From: Zooshikella sp050749885
Lineage (GTDB): Bacteria > Pseudomonadota > Gammaproteobacteria > Pseudomonadales > Zooshikellaceae
Assembly (NCBI RefSeq): GCF_050749885.1
Contig: NZ_JBOIUB010000001.1
Span: 868,001-932,000, forward strand
Length of the DNA stretch: 64,000 bases
Direction: 5' to 3'
The notes under the pieces were generated by a model. It had not been told where the DNA came from and searched no databases. It saw only the letters and a program-made list of their open reading frames with translations. Shown piece after piece: positions 53,377 to 62,898 of the stretch. The translations under genes and the position numbers were made by a program. Position 1 is the stretch's first letter; every line of letters starts with the position of its first letter.

Positions 53377-53397
53377 TATACCCTTCGCCAGGGGTAT
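53377..53397. repeat. TATACCC...GGGTAT palindrome, copy 5
   Basis: TATACCC (53377-53383), spacer TTCGCCAG and GGGTAT (53392-53397) match copies 1-4. It lies between the flagellin stop and the MBL-fold start and may act as a terminator for flagellin. Confidence 0.5.
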
Positions 53398-53413
53398 TTA
53401 ACATTACGTTATC

Positions 53414-55486
53414 TTAAAATTCTAACAGAGCCAACACCTGTTGTGCATTCGCATTGGCTTGAACCAATACTGAAATACCTGCTTGTTGTAGTACTTGGCT
53501 TCGGGAAAACGCAGCAGTTTCCGCTGCAAAATCGGCATCAACGATACGAGAATTAGCCGCAGATAAGTTTTCACTAAACACACTTAAATTATTTACACTG
53601 GACTGAAAACGATTTTGTAGTGCACCTAATGAAGCTTGCAGGCTACTCACCTGATCCAGTGCATTATCAATAGAAGTTAAAGCATCAGTAGCATTATCGG
53701 CGGTGGTGATATCAATATTTTCCAATAACTCGCCATCTTCGACATTGCCAAACTCACCCACACGAAAGCCTGACCGGTCAATCGCGGTAAAAGGGTTTTG
53801 AGTTGATATATCTATTTGTCCTGCGCCCGTTAGTAAAATAGAAGAGCCTGTATCGGCACCAATGGAGGCAACATTAAAACCAGCCTCAGTCACATTAGCA
53901 CTGTCATTGGCCAGGTTAATATTCCGGCCATCTTCAGCAATTAAACGAAATGAAGTACCAAAAGCTTCAGCCGTAACCCCTGTTATTCCTTGTTTGTCAT
54001 TAACGGCAGTAATGACGTTGTTAATGATAGTACTTTCAGAATCGCCCGCATCAAAGCTGATGTTGATGGTTTCGCCATTAATATCGATACTTTCATTTCG
54101 TGTATTGCCCGTTGTGATACCTGTACCGTAGACGGCCGTTGATAAAACTGTGGCGGTAACACCTGTTTGATCTGAGACTTTATTAATTGCGGCTGCTTTA
54201 GCGATAGCACTACCTTCTTTATTATTAAACGAGGCCGTATCATCACTACTGAGTGAGGGGCCAACGGCTACACCATTAATGACTAAATCTCCAGATTCTA
54301 ACGCTTGCGTAACACCGACTCGACGTCCAACAACGCCACTGTTGCCACCACTATATGTACCTTTAAGTAAGCCAGTAAAACGGTCAATGTCAGATCGGCC
54401 AAAATCAATATCAATATCGGCACCGCTTCGTGAGACAAGGGTATAGCTTCCGACAAAGGTTTGAGCTGCACCGCTTATACCTACAGCAACAGCAGCAGAT
54501 AAACCTGAGGCATTGTCATCATAGACAATGTTTCGTCCATCATCGGCAATAAGGGTTATTCCCGTATTAATACTGCCAGTGTTTTCTGCCCGCACACCCG
54601 TTTGTCCTTGAAAAGTATTAATCGCAGTTACCACTGATTCACGATTAGCATCTGCGCTGAGCGCATCATTGGTGGCAACTGCGATAGTGGTGCCATTGAT
54701 AATAATATTACCGCTAACCGTTGCATTAGTTGCTGCAGCAAAATCAGCATAGCCGACAACATTGGTATTCGCTCGGGCAGTGACACCTGTTTGGTCACTT
54801 ACACTGTTGATTGCGGCAGCAATGGCAATTCCACTTTTTTCATTATCAGCACTGGATAAACTGTCATTGGTTGAAGAGGGGGCGGGAACGGCAATGCCAT
54901 TAATAACAATATCTCCCGCCTGCAAGGAGGTGAGTAAGGCTGGCCTAGTGGACGAAATACCATCTGTGAGTGCACTACCCAGTCGGTCCGTGGTAATGGC
55001 ACTGATAGATACGGGAATGGTTTCACCAATATTTGTGCCCACCTGAAAGTTTGTTTTGGATAGTGAGCCATTTAACAGAGGTTTTCCATTAAAGGTCGTG
55101 TTATTCGCAACGTCTTGAATTTCATCAATGAGCTGTTGTACCTCTTCATCCAGTGAATCTCTATCCAGTTCGGTATTGCTGCCATTTGATGACTGTAATG
55201 CAAGTTCTCGAATTCGTTGTAAGTTGGTTGTGATTGAGGAAAGTGCACCTTCAGCGGTTTGCGAGAGTGAAATACCATCATTGGCATTTCGTATTGCAGT
55301 AGCGGTTGAGCTTATTTGTGTACCAAACCGAATGGAAATTGCCAGTCCTGCAGCATCGTCGCTGGCATGGTTAATACGTAACCCAGAGGAAAGCCGCTCA
55401 AGCGCTGTTGCTTGCGCTTGTTGGGTTTGGTTCAAGTTACGCTGAGCAATCAGTGATAACAGGTTAGTGTTAATAGTCTGGGGCAT
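53414..55486 (-). CDS. Flagellin with long variable region containing IN-type repeats
   Basis: A 690-residue flagellin, the subunit of the flagellar filament. The D0/D1 N-terminus is canonical (NTNLLSLIAQRNLNQTQQAQ, LSSGLRINHASDDAAGLAIS), and the D0/D1 C-terminus ends RSQVLQQAGISVLVQANANA. Between about residues 180 and 560 lie four units of the flagellin-hook IN-motif type, two of them nearly identical (SGDLVINGVAVGPSLSSDD; AGDIVINGIAVPAPSSTND), each with SDQTGVTA. This makes it longer than the usual 300-500 residues. No other flagellar genes are in the window. GGGGAGGG precedes the start. Confidence 0.96.
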   Translation of the reverse strand: MPQTINTNLLSLIAQRNLNQTQQAQATALERLSSGLRINHASDDAAGLAISIRFGTQISSTATAIRNANDGISLSQTAEGALSSITTNLQRIRELALQSSNGSNTELDRDSLDEEVQQLIDEIQDVANNTTFNGKPLLNGSLSKTNFQVGTNIGETIPVSISAITTDRLGSALTDGISSTRPALLTSLQAGDIVINGIAVPAPSSTNDSLSSADNEKSGIAIAAAINSVSDQTGVTARANTNVVGYADFAAATNATVSGNIIINGTTIAVATNDALSADANRESVVTAINTFQGQTGVRAENTGSINTGITLIADDGRNIVYDDNASGLSAAVAVGISGAAQTFVGSYTLVSRSGADIDIDFGRSDIDRFTGLLKGTYSGGNSGVVGRRVGVTQALESGDLVINGVAVGPSLSSDDTASFNNKEGSAIAKAAAINKVSDQTGVTATVLSTAVYGTGITTGNTRNESIDINGETINISFDAGDSESTIINNVITAVNDKQGITGVTAEAFGTSFRLIAEDGRNINLANDSANVTEAGFNVASIGADTGSSILLTGAGQIDISTQNPFTAIDRSGFRVGEFGNVEDGELLENIDITTADNATDALTSIDNALDQVSSLQASLGALQNRFQSSVNNLSVFSENLSAANSRIVDADFAAETAAFSRSQVLQQAGISVLVQANANAQQVLALLEF

Positions 55487-55684
55487 GGTAAACCCTCCCC
55501 ATTATGCAATCGATGTGCTGTCGCTTGGGTCAGGATTGGCTGTTAGCGAACAGTATAAGTAACTGATTGAAAGCTCATTTCATCATTTACTCTCAGTATT
55601 GGTGGGATTTGAGGAGATGTTAAAGATGTTTCAGAATCATTACGATGATTTGTAATGAATAATAGTTATGATGGTTTTATGAAT

Positions 55685-55708
55685 AAAAAAAGGCGACATA
55701 AGCCGCCT
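55685..55708 (-). terminator. Minus-strand intrinsic terminator of the CstA-like gene
   Basis: On the minus strand AGGCGGC pairs with GTCGCCT (one G-T wobble) around TTAT and runs into seven T's. It ends the CstA-like gene that stops at 55763. Confidence 0.85.
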
Positions 55709-55762
55709 AAGTTTAGTACTGCAATGGAACAATGGTTTCTCCAGTATTAGGTCTTCTAATCG

Positions 55763-57187
55763 TTAACCATTTTGCTCTTGTGGCAGTAAAGCAGGTTTTT
55801 TGTATTTCCAGAAAAAGCCAGCAGTAAACACGACGGTGGTAATTGCGCCAATAATAGTGGCAATATTCATGGGCAGGTTAAAACCAATCTCGGCATTAGC
55901 CAGGTAAGTGATAGTTACTGCGGTCATAAATATTGCGGGTATGGTGCAGATCCAGTGCAGTTTACCTTCTTTAATTAAGTATGCAGCAGCAGCCCATAGC
56001 ATAATCATCGCTGTTGTTTGGTTGGCCCAGCCAAAGTAACGCCAGATAACACCAAACTCGGCTTTTGTAATCAGATAGCCAATGACAAACATGGGCACCG
56101 CGATTAACAAACGTTTTACCAGCGCTTTTTGTGGCATTTTAAAGAAGTCAGCAACAATCAAGCGTGCACTACGGAATGCAGTATCACCAGAGGTGATTGG
56201 TAAAACAATGACACCTAATATTGCTAACACACCGCCTACAGCACCAAGCAGAGAAGTTGAAACTTCATGAACAACCGCAGCAGGGCCACCAGACGCTAGG
56301 GTTGCATTGAGTGCTTCTGGGCTTTCATAGAAAGACAAGCCTAAGGTACACCAGATCAGGGCAATAACACCTTCACCAATCATGGCGCCGTAGAAGATAA
56401 AACGGCCCGATTTTTCATTTTGCATGCAGCGTGCCATTAGCGGAGACTGAGTGGCATGGAAGCCAGATACAGCACCACAAGCAATAGTAATAAACAGTAA
56501 TGGCCAAAGAGGAAGTTCTTTCGGATGCAGATTGCTGAAGTCTAATCCTGCGGCATAAAACCCTTTATCACTGAGTCCTAAACCGACAAGCAAGCCAATG
56601 GACATGAATAATAACAGGGCACCAAAGAAGGGGTAAAAACGGCCAATAATTTTGTCGACAGGAACAATCGTCGCGATAATGTAATAGCCGAAAATGATGG
56701 CTACCCACCAGGCAACATTCATTTCAGACAAATTGCCAAGCAGTTTTGCTGGGCCAAGTACAAATACTACGCCTACTAATAACAGCAATAAAACGGCGAA
56801 GATATTCATAAAATGCTTAGCAGCAACGCCTAAGTGCTGGCCTACGACACTAGGGACGCTGGCACCTTTAGCTCTTACAGAAAGCATGCCAGAAAAATAA
56901 TCGTGAACGGCACCGGCAAAGATGCAGCCAAATACGATCCAGAGCATGGCGACGGGGCCATAAAGTGCTCCTAAAATAGGGCCAAAGATGGGTCCTAATC
57001 CGGCTATATTAAGTAATTGAATAAGATAGACTTTTTTATCGGACATGGGGACATAATCAACCCCATCGTTCATAGTCAGTGCGGGTGTTTTCTGTTCGGG
57101 GCGGGGACTGAAAATTTTCTCAACCAGTCCTCCGTAGACGAAGTAGCCGGCAATCAGTGCGCCGACGCAAAGTAAAAACCACATCAT
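55763..57187 (-). CDS. Short-form carbon starvation protein A (CstA) family transporter
   Basis: A 474-residue polytopic membrane protein. CstA-type motifs include VYLIQLLNIAGLGPIFGPIL (about 57-76), GAVHDYFSGMLSVRAKG, ACGAVSGFHATQSPLMARCM and ILPITSGDTAFRSARLI. CstA and its homologues import peptides or pyruvate under nutrient limitation. This is the short form, without the C-terminal extension of E. coli CstA. The ATG at 57187 (MMWFLL) is chosen because GGGAGGG lies upstream; the upstream open frame has no ribosome site. Two ATG codons in a row leave a one-codon uncertainty. Confidence 0.92.
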   Translation of the reverse strand: MMWFLLCVGALIAGYFVYGGLVEKIFSPRPEQKTPALTMNDGVDYVPMSDKKVYLIQLLNIAGLGPIFGPILGALYGPVAMLWIVFGCIFAGAVHDYFSGMLSVRAKGASVPSVVGQHLGVAAKHFMNIFAVLLLLLVGVVFVLGPAKLLGNLSEMNVAWWVAIIFGYYIIATIVPVDKIIGRFYPFFGALLLFMSIGLLVGLGLSDKGFYAAGLDFSNLHPKELPLWPLLFITIACGAVSGFHATQSPLMARCMQNEKSGRFIFYGAMIGEGVIALIWCTLGLSFYESPEALNATLASGGPAAVVHEVSTSLLGAVGGVLAILGVIVLPITSGDTAFRSARLIVADFFKMPQKALVKRLLIAVPMFVIGYLITKAEFGVIWRYFGWANQTTAMIMLWAAAAYLIKEGKLHWICTIPAIFMTAVTITYLANAEIGFNLPMNIATIIGAITTVVFTAGFFWKYKKPALLPQEQNG

Positions 57188-58169
57188 GTTGATGGCCCTC
57201 CCAATTATAGTACTGTCTTTATCCTGCCATGCCAGTGTATTCCAACTGATATATAGAGAAGGACTTACAAATAGGTGAGTGGCTGAATAACGATGGGAGT
57301 GGCTGGAAAACATGTGGGAGTGGTTGCAGTGGTGTGACGCTCACATGAAAGTATTAAAGCTCAAGGTTAGCCTATCGACTTCAATAATGGACAGCCCTTG
57401 GGGCACAGTACAGAGCAGTAGCCTATTAACTGTACTTTTTATAAAAGCTATTATTTTAAAGCCCTATGCCCACAAAGGTTGGATAACACCCTTCGAACAC
57501 GCCGTGAATCCTTCCTTGGAGGCTTGATTGCCGCATCCTTGCGGCAAACAGTTCGATGTGCGTTATCCAGCCTTTGTTTGAAACTGGTGAACACCGAAAT
57601 ATTAATCAGTGACTGGGGTGGCAGCTAAAAGCGCCTGCATTAACTGCATTCCCAACATCCATATTGCTTTAGAGCGCAGACAACAAGCTCAAAAATTGAT
57701 TCGCAATATATATGGGGAATGTTTAAGTGTTGGGTATGGTGATTTCGCAAACAGGTTGGTTGCAGTATTAAGAATAGTAAGTGTTTTATTTGTTTAAGTT
57801 ATTCTAAAATGAATTTCAGATTAAATATCTGAAATGAAAATTGCTAAACTAAGGTGAGCGAAAAAATATGACACTACCTTTAAGTAAAAATTATCAAAGA
57901 ACTGTGAGAAATATACACTAAGTACTTTATTTTAAAATATAGTTAAAAAAATCGATTTTGCTTTCTGTTGTTGAAGAGTGATTGTCTAAAATAATATTTA
58001 ACTGGTTAAGTTTTTCAAAAAATGAGCTATTTTTAGTCGGTTTTAATTTTAATGGCCATGATTGATTATGGTGTTGTGCTTTGTGAATATTTTGTCTGTT
58101 TGGTAAATGGTTGGAGTATGTGGTTTGTTGCGTGCTTTAAATTATCTGATGTGGGGGGAGATGAACTAA
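57188..58169. other. 982-bp largely non-coding region upstream of TIR/STAND locus
   Basis: Short open frames at 57312-57527 and 57609-57797 show no ribosome sites or family motifs, and the former covers a palindromic repeat. From about 57800 the DNA becomes very AT-rich, a typical marker of horizontally acquired defence DNA. It likely contains the TIR promoter just before 58140, where GTGGGGGGAG forms a strong ribosome site. Confidence 0.5.
57472..57577. repeat. REP-like 106-bp nested palindrome
   Basis: Outer arms CAAAGGTTGGATAAC (57473-57487) and GTTATCCAGCCTTTG (57562-57576) differ at one base. Inner arms TTCGAAC and GTTCGA match. The centre has a perfect GCCGCA-TCCT-TGCGGC hairpin (57530-57545). 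Related fragments are at 11909-11960 (centre) and 63867-63893 (right arm). It can fold into a long cruciform. Confidence 0.7.
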
Positions 58170-58634
58170 ATGAAAATGCAACCACTTAAGATGTTTATTA
58201 GTTATTGTCATAAAGATGAAGAGTTTTTAAATGAATTGAGAGAGCATCTACATCCTTTGACTAAAAAAGAACTTATTGAAATTTGGCATGACAAAGATTT
58301 AGTTGCAGGTGATCACCTTGATAGTAAAATTCTTACCCAGCTTGAAAGTGCTGACTTAGTTGTATGTTTAATTAGCGCACAATACATATCATCTTATTCT
58401 TGTTTTGAAAAGGAGCTTGTTGAATCATTTTCAAGAATGTCAGAAACAAATGCTCGAATTATACCTGTTATTATTAAACCATGCAGTTGGAAAGAAACAT
58501 TTATTGTGAATTATTTGTGCCTCCCTAAAGATGGAAAAGCAATTGCCTCTTGGGGGGATAAAGATGAAGGTTACGTAAACGTGGTTGAAGAGATAAAAAA
58601 AGTTGCAGAGGATGTAAAAAAAAACTTAGTTTAA
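58170..58634 (+). CDS. TIR-domain protein (N-terminal part of probable TIR-STAND system)
   Basis: A 154-residue TIR domain. FISYCHKDEEFLNELREHL opens the fold, WHDKDLVAGDHLD is the BB-like loop, and SSYSCFEKEL (74-83) carries the likely catalytic Glu80. RIIPVIIKPCSWKE follows. Bacterial TIR domains with this Glu cleave NAD+ or make signalling nucleotides in phage defence. GTGGGGGGAG precedes ATG 58170. The last codons GTA AAA AAA AAC contain an A AAA AAC slippery heptamer (58619-58625), followed by a stop after only three more codons. A -1 shift there enters the STAND frame. So the 154-residue form may be the unshifted product. Confidence 0.9.
   Translation: MKMQPLKMFISYCHKDEEFLNELREHLHPLTKKELIEIWHDKDLVAGDHLDSKILTQLESADLVVCLISAQYISSYSCFEKELVESFSRMSETNARIIPVIIKPCSWKETFIVNYLCLPKDGKAIASWGDKDEGYVNVVEEIKKVAEDVKKNLV
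58607..58634 (+). promoter_or_regulatory. Candidate -1 frameshift site joining TIR and STAND frames
   Basis: A nine-A run (58616-58624) followed by C gives A AAA AAC in the zero frame. AGAGGA (58607-58612) just upstream resembles the internal Shine-Dalgarno that stimulates bacterial -1 frameshifting. The zero-frame stop is at 58632-58634; the -1 frame stays open to 60763. The run could also allow transcriptional slippage. Confidence 0.6.
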
Positions 58635-58723
58635 GTGATGTAATATCGTTTAAAAAAAAGTTTTTTGTCTATTTAGAGTCAACGGATATAGAGTTTCAGC
58701 ATCGCAATAAAGATTCTGTTTTT

Positions 58724-60763
58724 TTGAAGGATGTATTTGTTTATCCGCATATAATTGAAGCAGAGCCAGCAGCTGGTAATAAAGTAAAAACATTGCAAAA
58801 AAATATAAGTGCTGAAATTTTGCTTGAGCTGAACCACCGATTGACTTTGATTTTTGGTGAAGAGCTTTCAGGGAAAACATCGCTTTTGAAAATGTTGATG
58901 GTAAGGTTTGAAAAGAAAAATTATATCCCTCTATTGTTGAATGGTGAAAGTATATCTACAGTTAAAAGTAAACAAAAGTTAAAGGATGCTTTAGGTCAAC
59001 AATACGAGCTGTCTACACAAACTAAGTATGAAACAATGACTGGGAAAAGAATTTGTCTCTTGGACGACTTTCATTTATGTAAATTAAATTATGAATATAA
59101 AAATAGGTTTGTAAAAGAATTGTTGAATCAATTCGATTTTGTGATTTTGTTTTCAGATTCTTTATTGAAATTTGATGATAAAATACATGCAATGTTTGTA
59201 GGTTTTAAGAAATATGAGATCTTGGATCTTGGCTATGTTAAAAGAGATGAACTTATTCGTAACTGGTGTAAATTAGGGGTGGAGGAAATAATTAGTGAGA
59301 AGAATTTAGTTGATGAGGTGTCCACATTAACAAATCATGTAAATTCAATTGTAAGAAAAAATATTGTACCTTCAAAGCCAATATTTATTTTGTCAATTCT
59401 TCAGTCTTTAGAAATATCTCAGGCTAATAATCATGCAATTTCATCGTATGGTTATTGCTATAATTTTTTAATTTCAAATATATTTGAAAGAATGAAGCTA
59501 AAGCGAGGATTGATAGACTCGCTTATAAATTTTATAACTCATTTGTCGTTTCATATTTATAAAAGTGGTAATAGGTCTATATCTGTTGAGGATTACTATG
59601 TTTTTAAAGATGGATACGAAGAGAAATATCTTATTCCAAAAAATGAGTTGGATATATTGCTTAGGTCAAAAATATTAATGGATAATGGGGAGAATGTGTA
59701 TTTTTCTCATAAATATGTGTTTTATTTTTATGTTGCGAAATATATTGTTTCGGAAGATATGTCTGATAAGGGGTTGTCTGATATTTTGCAAGAGTTGTGC
59801 GAGAATTTACATACAGATAAGGCTTCGAATATACTGATTTTTTTGGTGCACCATACTAAAAAGCAAAGTGTTATTGATGAAATATTACTTTATGTGGAAT
59901 GTATTTTTGACTCTGTTTGCGAGGCTAAGCTCTGTGCTAACGAAACAGAGTTTATGAAAGATATTTTAAATCATATTCCTGATCTGGTAATAGAGCAAAT
60001 AGATATTGATAAAGAGAGAGGAGTGCGTTTAGAAGTTAAAGATGCAATTAATAATATAGTTGATGATCAAGTTGAAGAAGAGTATGAACGTATAGGTTAT
60101 TCAGATATTGATGAAAACAAATTTTTGTCAGAAATTAATAAGGCAATGAAAGCTGTTGAGTTAATTGGTCAGATTTTAAAGTCAAGGCATGGGTCACTAA
60201 AAATTAATCAGCTTAAGGATCTGGCTGAATCAGCTTATAGTGTTGGATTGCGATTTCTATCGTTTTATTTAAAGGCGGTGGATGTGTTCGAAAATGAAAT
60301 AAAATCATTTATTAAGGGCATTATTTTAAATGATGCTGATGTAGATAAAGATAAAATTTCGCAAAAGGCAAAAGAATTCTACCTTTACCTTTGTTATGGA
60401 TTGACAAAATCATTACTTACTAAAATATCATTTTCAACAGGTCATTCGGAGATTGTAAGTATATTAGATGAAATATCTGATGAATCATCTGATTCTGCAG
60501 CTATTAGGTTAATCAATTTAATGACTAAGTTAGAGTTTACCCATCAGCTTCCAAAAAAGTATATTAAATCCCTTAAGATGGAGTTTTCAAAAAACTGTAT
60601 TGCCACAAGAATATTAAACGAAATGGTTGTTCAGTATTTATACCTGTATTATGTTGATTATAAGGATATCGACTGGATAAATAAAGTTCTTGGAATACCT
60701 ATCAAACCTCAAATAATGATACAGTTTGATAGGCAAACGAAGTTGTTACAAAAAAATCCCTGA
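58724..60763 (+). CDS. STAND (NACHT-like) NTPase, probable C-terminal part of a TIR-STAND protein
   Basis: A 679-residue protein from a TTG start with no ribosome site. The frame is open upstream to a stop at 58586, and the upstream codons encode FKKKFFVYLESTDIEF, which looks like conserved STAND N-terminal sequence. The NTPase part has Walker A FGEELSGKTSLLKML (Gly50, Lys51) and Walker B RICLLDDFH (Asp114, Asp115). VYFSHKYVFYFYVAKYI follows, typical of NACHT-type modules. The C-terminal 300 residues are helical with no recognised repeats; they may sense a phage product. Expected role: oligomerise on sensing and activate the TIR NADase. Codon use is very AT-rich, suggesting transfer. Confidence 0.85.
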   Translation: MKDVFVYPHIIEAEPAAGNKVKTLQKNISAEILLELNHRLTLIFGEELSGKTSLLKMLMVRFEKKNYIPLLLNGESISTVKSKQKLKDALGQQYELSTQTKYETMTGKRICLLDDFHLCKLNYEYKNRFVKELLNQFDFVILFSDSLLKFDDKIHAMFVGFKKYEILDLGYVKRDELIRNWCKLGVEEIISEKNLVDEVSTLTNHVNSIVRKNIVPSKPIFILSILQSLEISQANNHAISSYGYCYNFLISNIFERMKLKRGLIDSLINFITHLSFHIYKSGNRSISVEDYYVFKDGYEEKYLIPKNELDILLRSKILMDNGENVYFSHKYVFYFYVAKYIVSEDMSDKGLSDILQELCENLHTDKASNILIFLVHHTKKQSVIDEILLYVECIFDSVCEAKLCANETEFMKDILNHIPDLVIEQIDIDKERGVRLEVKDAINNIVDDQVEEEYERIGYSDIDENKFLSEINKAMKAVELIGQILKSRHGSLKINQLKDLAESAYSVGLRFLSFYLKAVDVFENEIKSFIKGIILNDADVDKDKISQKAKEFYLYLCYGLTKSLLTKISFSTGHSEIVSILDEISDESSDSAAIRLINLMTKLEFTHQLPKKYIKSLKMEFSKNCIATRILNEMVVQYLYLYYVDYKDIDWINKVLGIPIKPQIMIQFDRQTKLLQKNP

Positions 60764-61276
60764 AAAATATAGCGCTAGTATTTTTAATGGCAGAATAAGA
60801 AGATGGTTGATATTTTATGAGTTCAAAAAGTTAGCTGTGAAGAGGTTTTTAGAATGCGCAGCAACGAAGGTAATTGGATAATTAATCGGATTTCTTTATT
60901 ATTGCTGTATTTATTGGTATGTTAGTATAGTAGTTTTATTAGGCTGATTTAGTTGCTGATTTATTTAAGGTGTTTGTCATTGATATGTGAGCTAGATTGA
61001 TCTAAATCCAGCTCATGAGAGAAGTGATTACTATTAACATCAGACTTTCCCTCGTTCCACGTTTGAGTTGACTAAATGGTAATAAAAACGCCAGTGGAAA
61101 AATGCAAGATAAAAATATTACTCTAATAAGAAAACTAACCATGTTTGTTGTACCATTATTGCAATTTTGAGTGAAGAAAAATTATGAGTATTCTTTTTTA
61201 ATTCTTAACTAAGACATACGATTTAACTTGTTATAAGTCATATATCAATGTAAATTTTTGGTCTTCTAGCCCAAAA
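60764..61276. other. 513-bp intergenic region
   Basis: It lies between the STAND gene and a hypothetical membrane protein gene. There is no supported gene, no clear terminator and no repeat. AT-rich throughout. Confidence 0.4.
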
Positions 61277-62638
61277 ATGTGGAAATGTTTATTAATGAAG
61301 TTTAAAAAAGTCAGTATAATTATATGGTTGCGAGCTATACTGCTGGCATTCGTTGCCTTGTATTTCTTTTTAATTCCGGCTGGAATATTAGTGTACGATC
61401 TTGGTGATCCAGGTTTGCAAGCAGACCAAGTTCCGAGATTTACATATCGTTGGCACACCGCAATAACCAAAGATTTTACGCCGTGGGCAAATGATCGTAT
61501 CGATTCTCAAAAAGCATCAAAACTAACGACGGATAATGTATCAGGTACTGAGTGGCCCATGTTTAGTGCCGTGTTGTATTTATGGTCAACTGAGGCTCTG
61601 CAAGAAAACTGGAAAGCTAATTCTCAATTTTCGAAAAAAGCACCAAATGATTATGCTAAGGAAGCCATTGACGCTGCAGCGAAATTAATAATTGACCCAA
61701 ATAATGCTTCATGGGTAAAAGCGCATTGGGGTAGTGGTTATCTGCATAAGGAAAATCTGTTTTATAGAATGTTGCTTATTGCAGGGCTGACAAGTTATCA
61801 AAAATTGTCGGGTAATAATCAATATGAGGAAGTATTGATAGGTCAAGTAACATCTTTGTCAAAAGAGTTAGACGAATCCCCCTATGGTTTATTGGATGAT
61901 TATCCAGGGGAGTGTTATCCCGTTGATATTTTGCCTGCTATCGCAGTGTTAAATCGAGCAGGGGTACTGCTTGGTATGGATAAATCTGATTTCGTTGATC
62001 GTTCTCTCCGTGCATTTGAAGATGAGCTTTTGGATAAAGGGACTGGTTTGCCTGCCTATATTGCTAACTCAAAAACTGGACATGGTTATGGCCCTGCGAG
62101 AGGTGTAGGAATATCGTACATGCTTATATGGGCGCCAGAGCTGTGGCCCGATGTGGCTCGTACATGGTATGGCAAATATGAGGAGCACTTTTGGAATGAA
62201 GGCAGTATTGTTTCAGGTTTTTTTGAATTTTCACGAAATAGTGGTATTGATTCGTTCTTCTTTGATGTAGATGCTGGACCAGTGATTAGCCAGTATGGTG
62301 TGGCTGCTAGTGCATTTGGTATTGGGGCTGCAAAGGTAAACAACCAACAGCAACAATTTTACTCATTGGCAACTGAGGCATTAGTTGCATCTTGGCCACT
62401 CCCTGATGGTACTTTGTTACTGCCGAGATTACTTTCAAATTTGGCTGATGCACCATATATAGGTGAATCTGCCTTGCTTTTTACGATGACGAGGCAATCG
62501 TTATATCCCTTGGATTCAAATAATCAAGTTGAGCATAAATTACCCTATATTGTTTATTTGGCTTTAGTGTTTTATTGCGGCTTAGGTTTAATCATTCTTA
62601 GGTCATCAATCAGGTTGGTGCGGTCTTTGAGTCAATAA
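61277..62638 (+). CDS. Membrane-anchored protein of unknown function
   Basis: A 453-residue protein with TM segments near each end (about 17-37 and 429-444) and a 380-residue domain between. The domain is rich in aromatic and helix-like repeats, with TYRWHTAITKDFTPWANDRI, AHWGSGYLHKENLFYRMLLI, DDYPGECYPVDILPAIAVLN and GHGYGPARGVGISYMLIWAP. The pattern suggests an alpha/alpha toroid such as the linalool dehydratase-isomerase or glycosidase-like folds, but this is a weak guess. ATG 61277 or 61295 could be the start. No link to the TIR/STAND locus is evident beyond proximity. Confidence 0.65.
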   Translation: MWKCLLMKFKKVSIIIWLRAILLAFVALYFFLIPAGILVYDLGDPGLQADQVPRFTYRWHTAITKDFTPWANDRIDSQKASKLTTDNVSGTEWPMFSAVLYLWSTEALQENWKANSQFSKKAPNDYAKEAIDAAAKLIIDPNNASWVKAHWGSGYLHKENLFYRMLLIAGLTSYQKLSGNNQYEEVLIGQVTSLSKELDESPYGLLDDYPGECYPVDILPAIAVLNRAGVLLGMDKSDFVDRSLRAFEDELLDKGTGLPAYIANSKTGHGYGPARGVGISYMLIWAPELWPDVARTWYGKYEEHFWNEGSIVSGFFEFSRNSGIDSFFFDVDAGPVISQYGVAASAFGIGAAKVNNQQQQFYSLATEALVASWPLPDGTLLLPRLLSNLADAPYIGESALLFTMTRQSLYPLDSNNQVEHKLPYIVYLALVFYCGLGLIILRSSIRLVRSLSQ

Positions 62639-62898
62639 ATGTACAGGTGATCTTCCCTCCATAACGAACATCTCAAACTATTGTTGCGTCCTATTTTAAT
62701 TCTATCAATAAGTCAATGACGGCCTTACTTCTGCGCTTGCTTTGTTAATGCTTACTTACTTGTTACTTCAGTAAGTATATCTGATGGGTGAGCTTTGTTT
62801 CTTTTAAAGTGCTATCTAGAAGACAGGTGTTTCATATCATTAACAATACTGTTAATATATACAGTACTTATTGCAATGTTTGAAGTGATGGTCGTACT

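Noticed and set aside
53862..55445. Several long antisense open frames inside the flagellin gene
   Set aside because: They arise from the repetitive, biased codon use of flagellin and show no starts with ribosome sites or family motifs.
55494..55520. A sigma-54-like pattern (CAGCAC-N5-TTGCAT on the minus strand) before flagellin
   Set aside because: The -24 GG is missing, and the predicted transcript start would fall within the ribosome-binding site.
57312..57797. Two short plus-strand open frames before the TIR gene
   Set aside because: They lack ribosome sites and family motifs, and the first covers the palindromic repeat, so they look like chance frames.
58724..58726. TTG 58724 as the true start of the STAND protein
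   Set aside because: There is no Shine-Dalgarno before it, and conserved-looking coding sequence continues upstream. It is kept only as the first possible codon in that frame.
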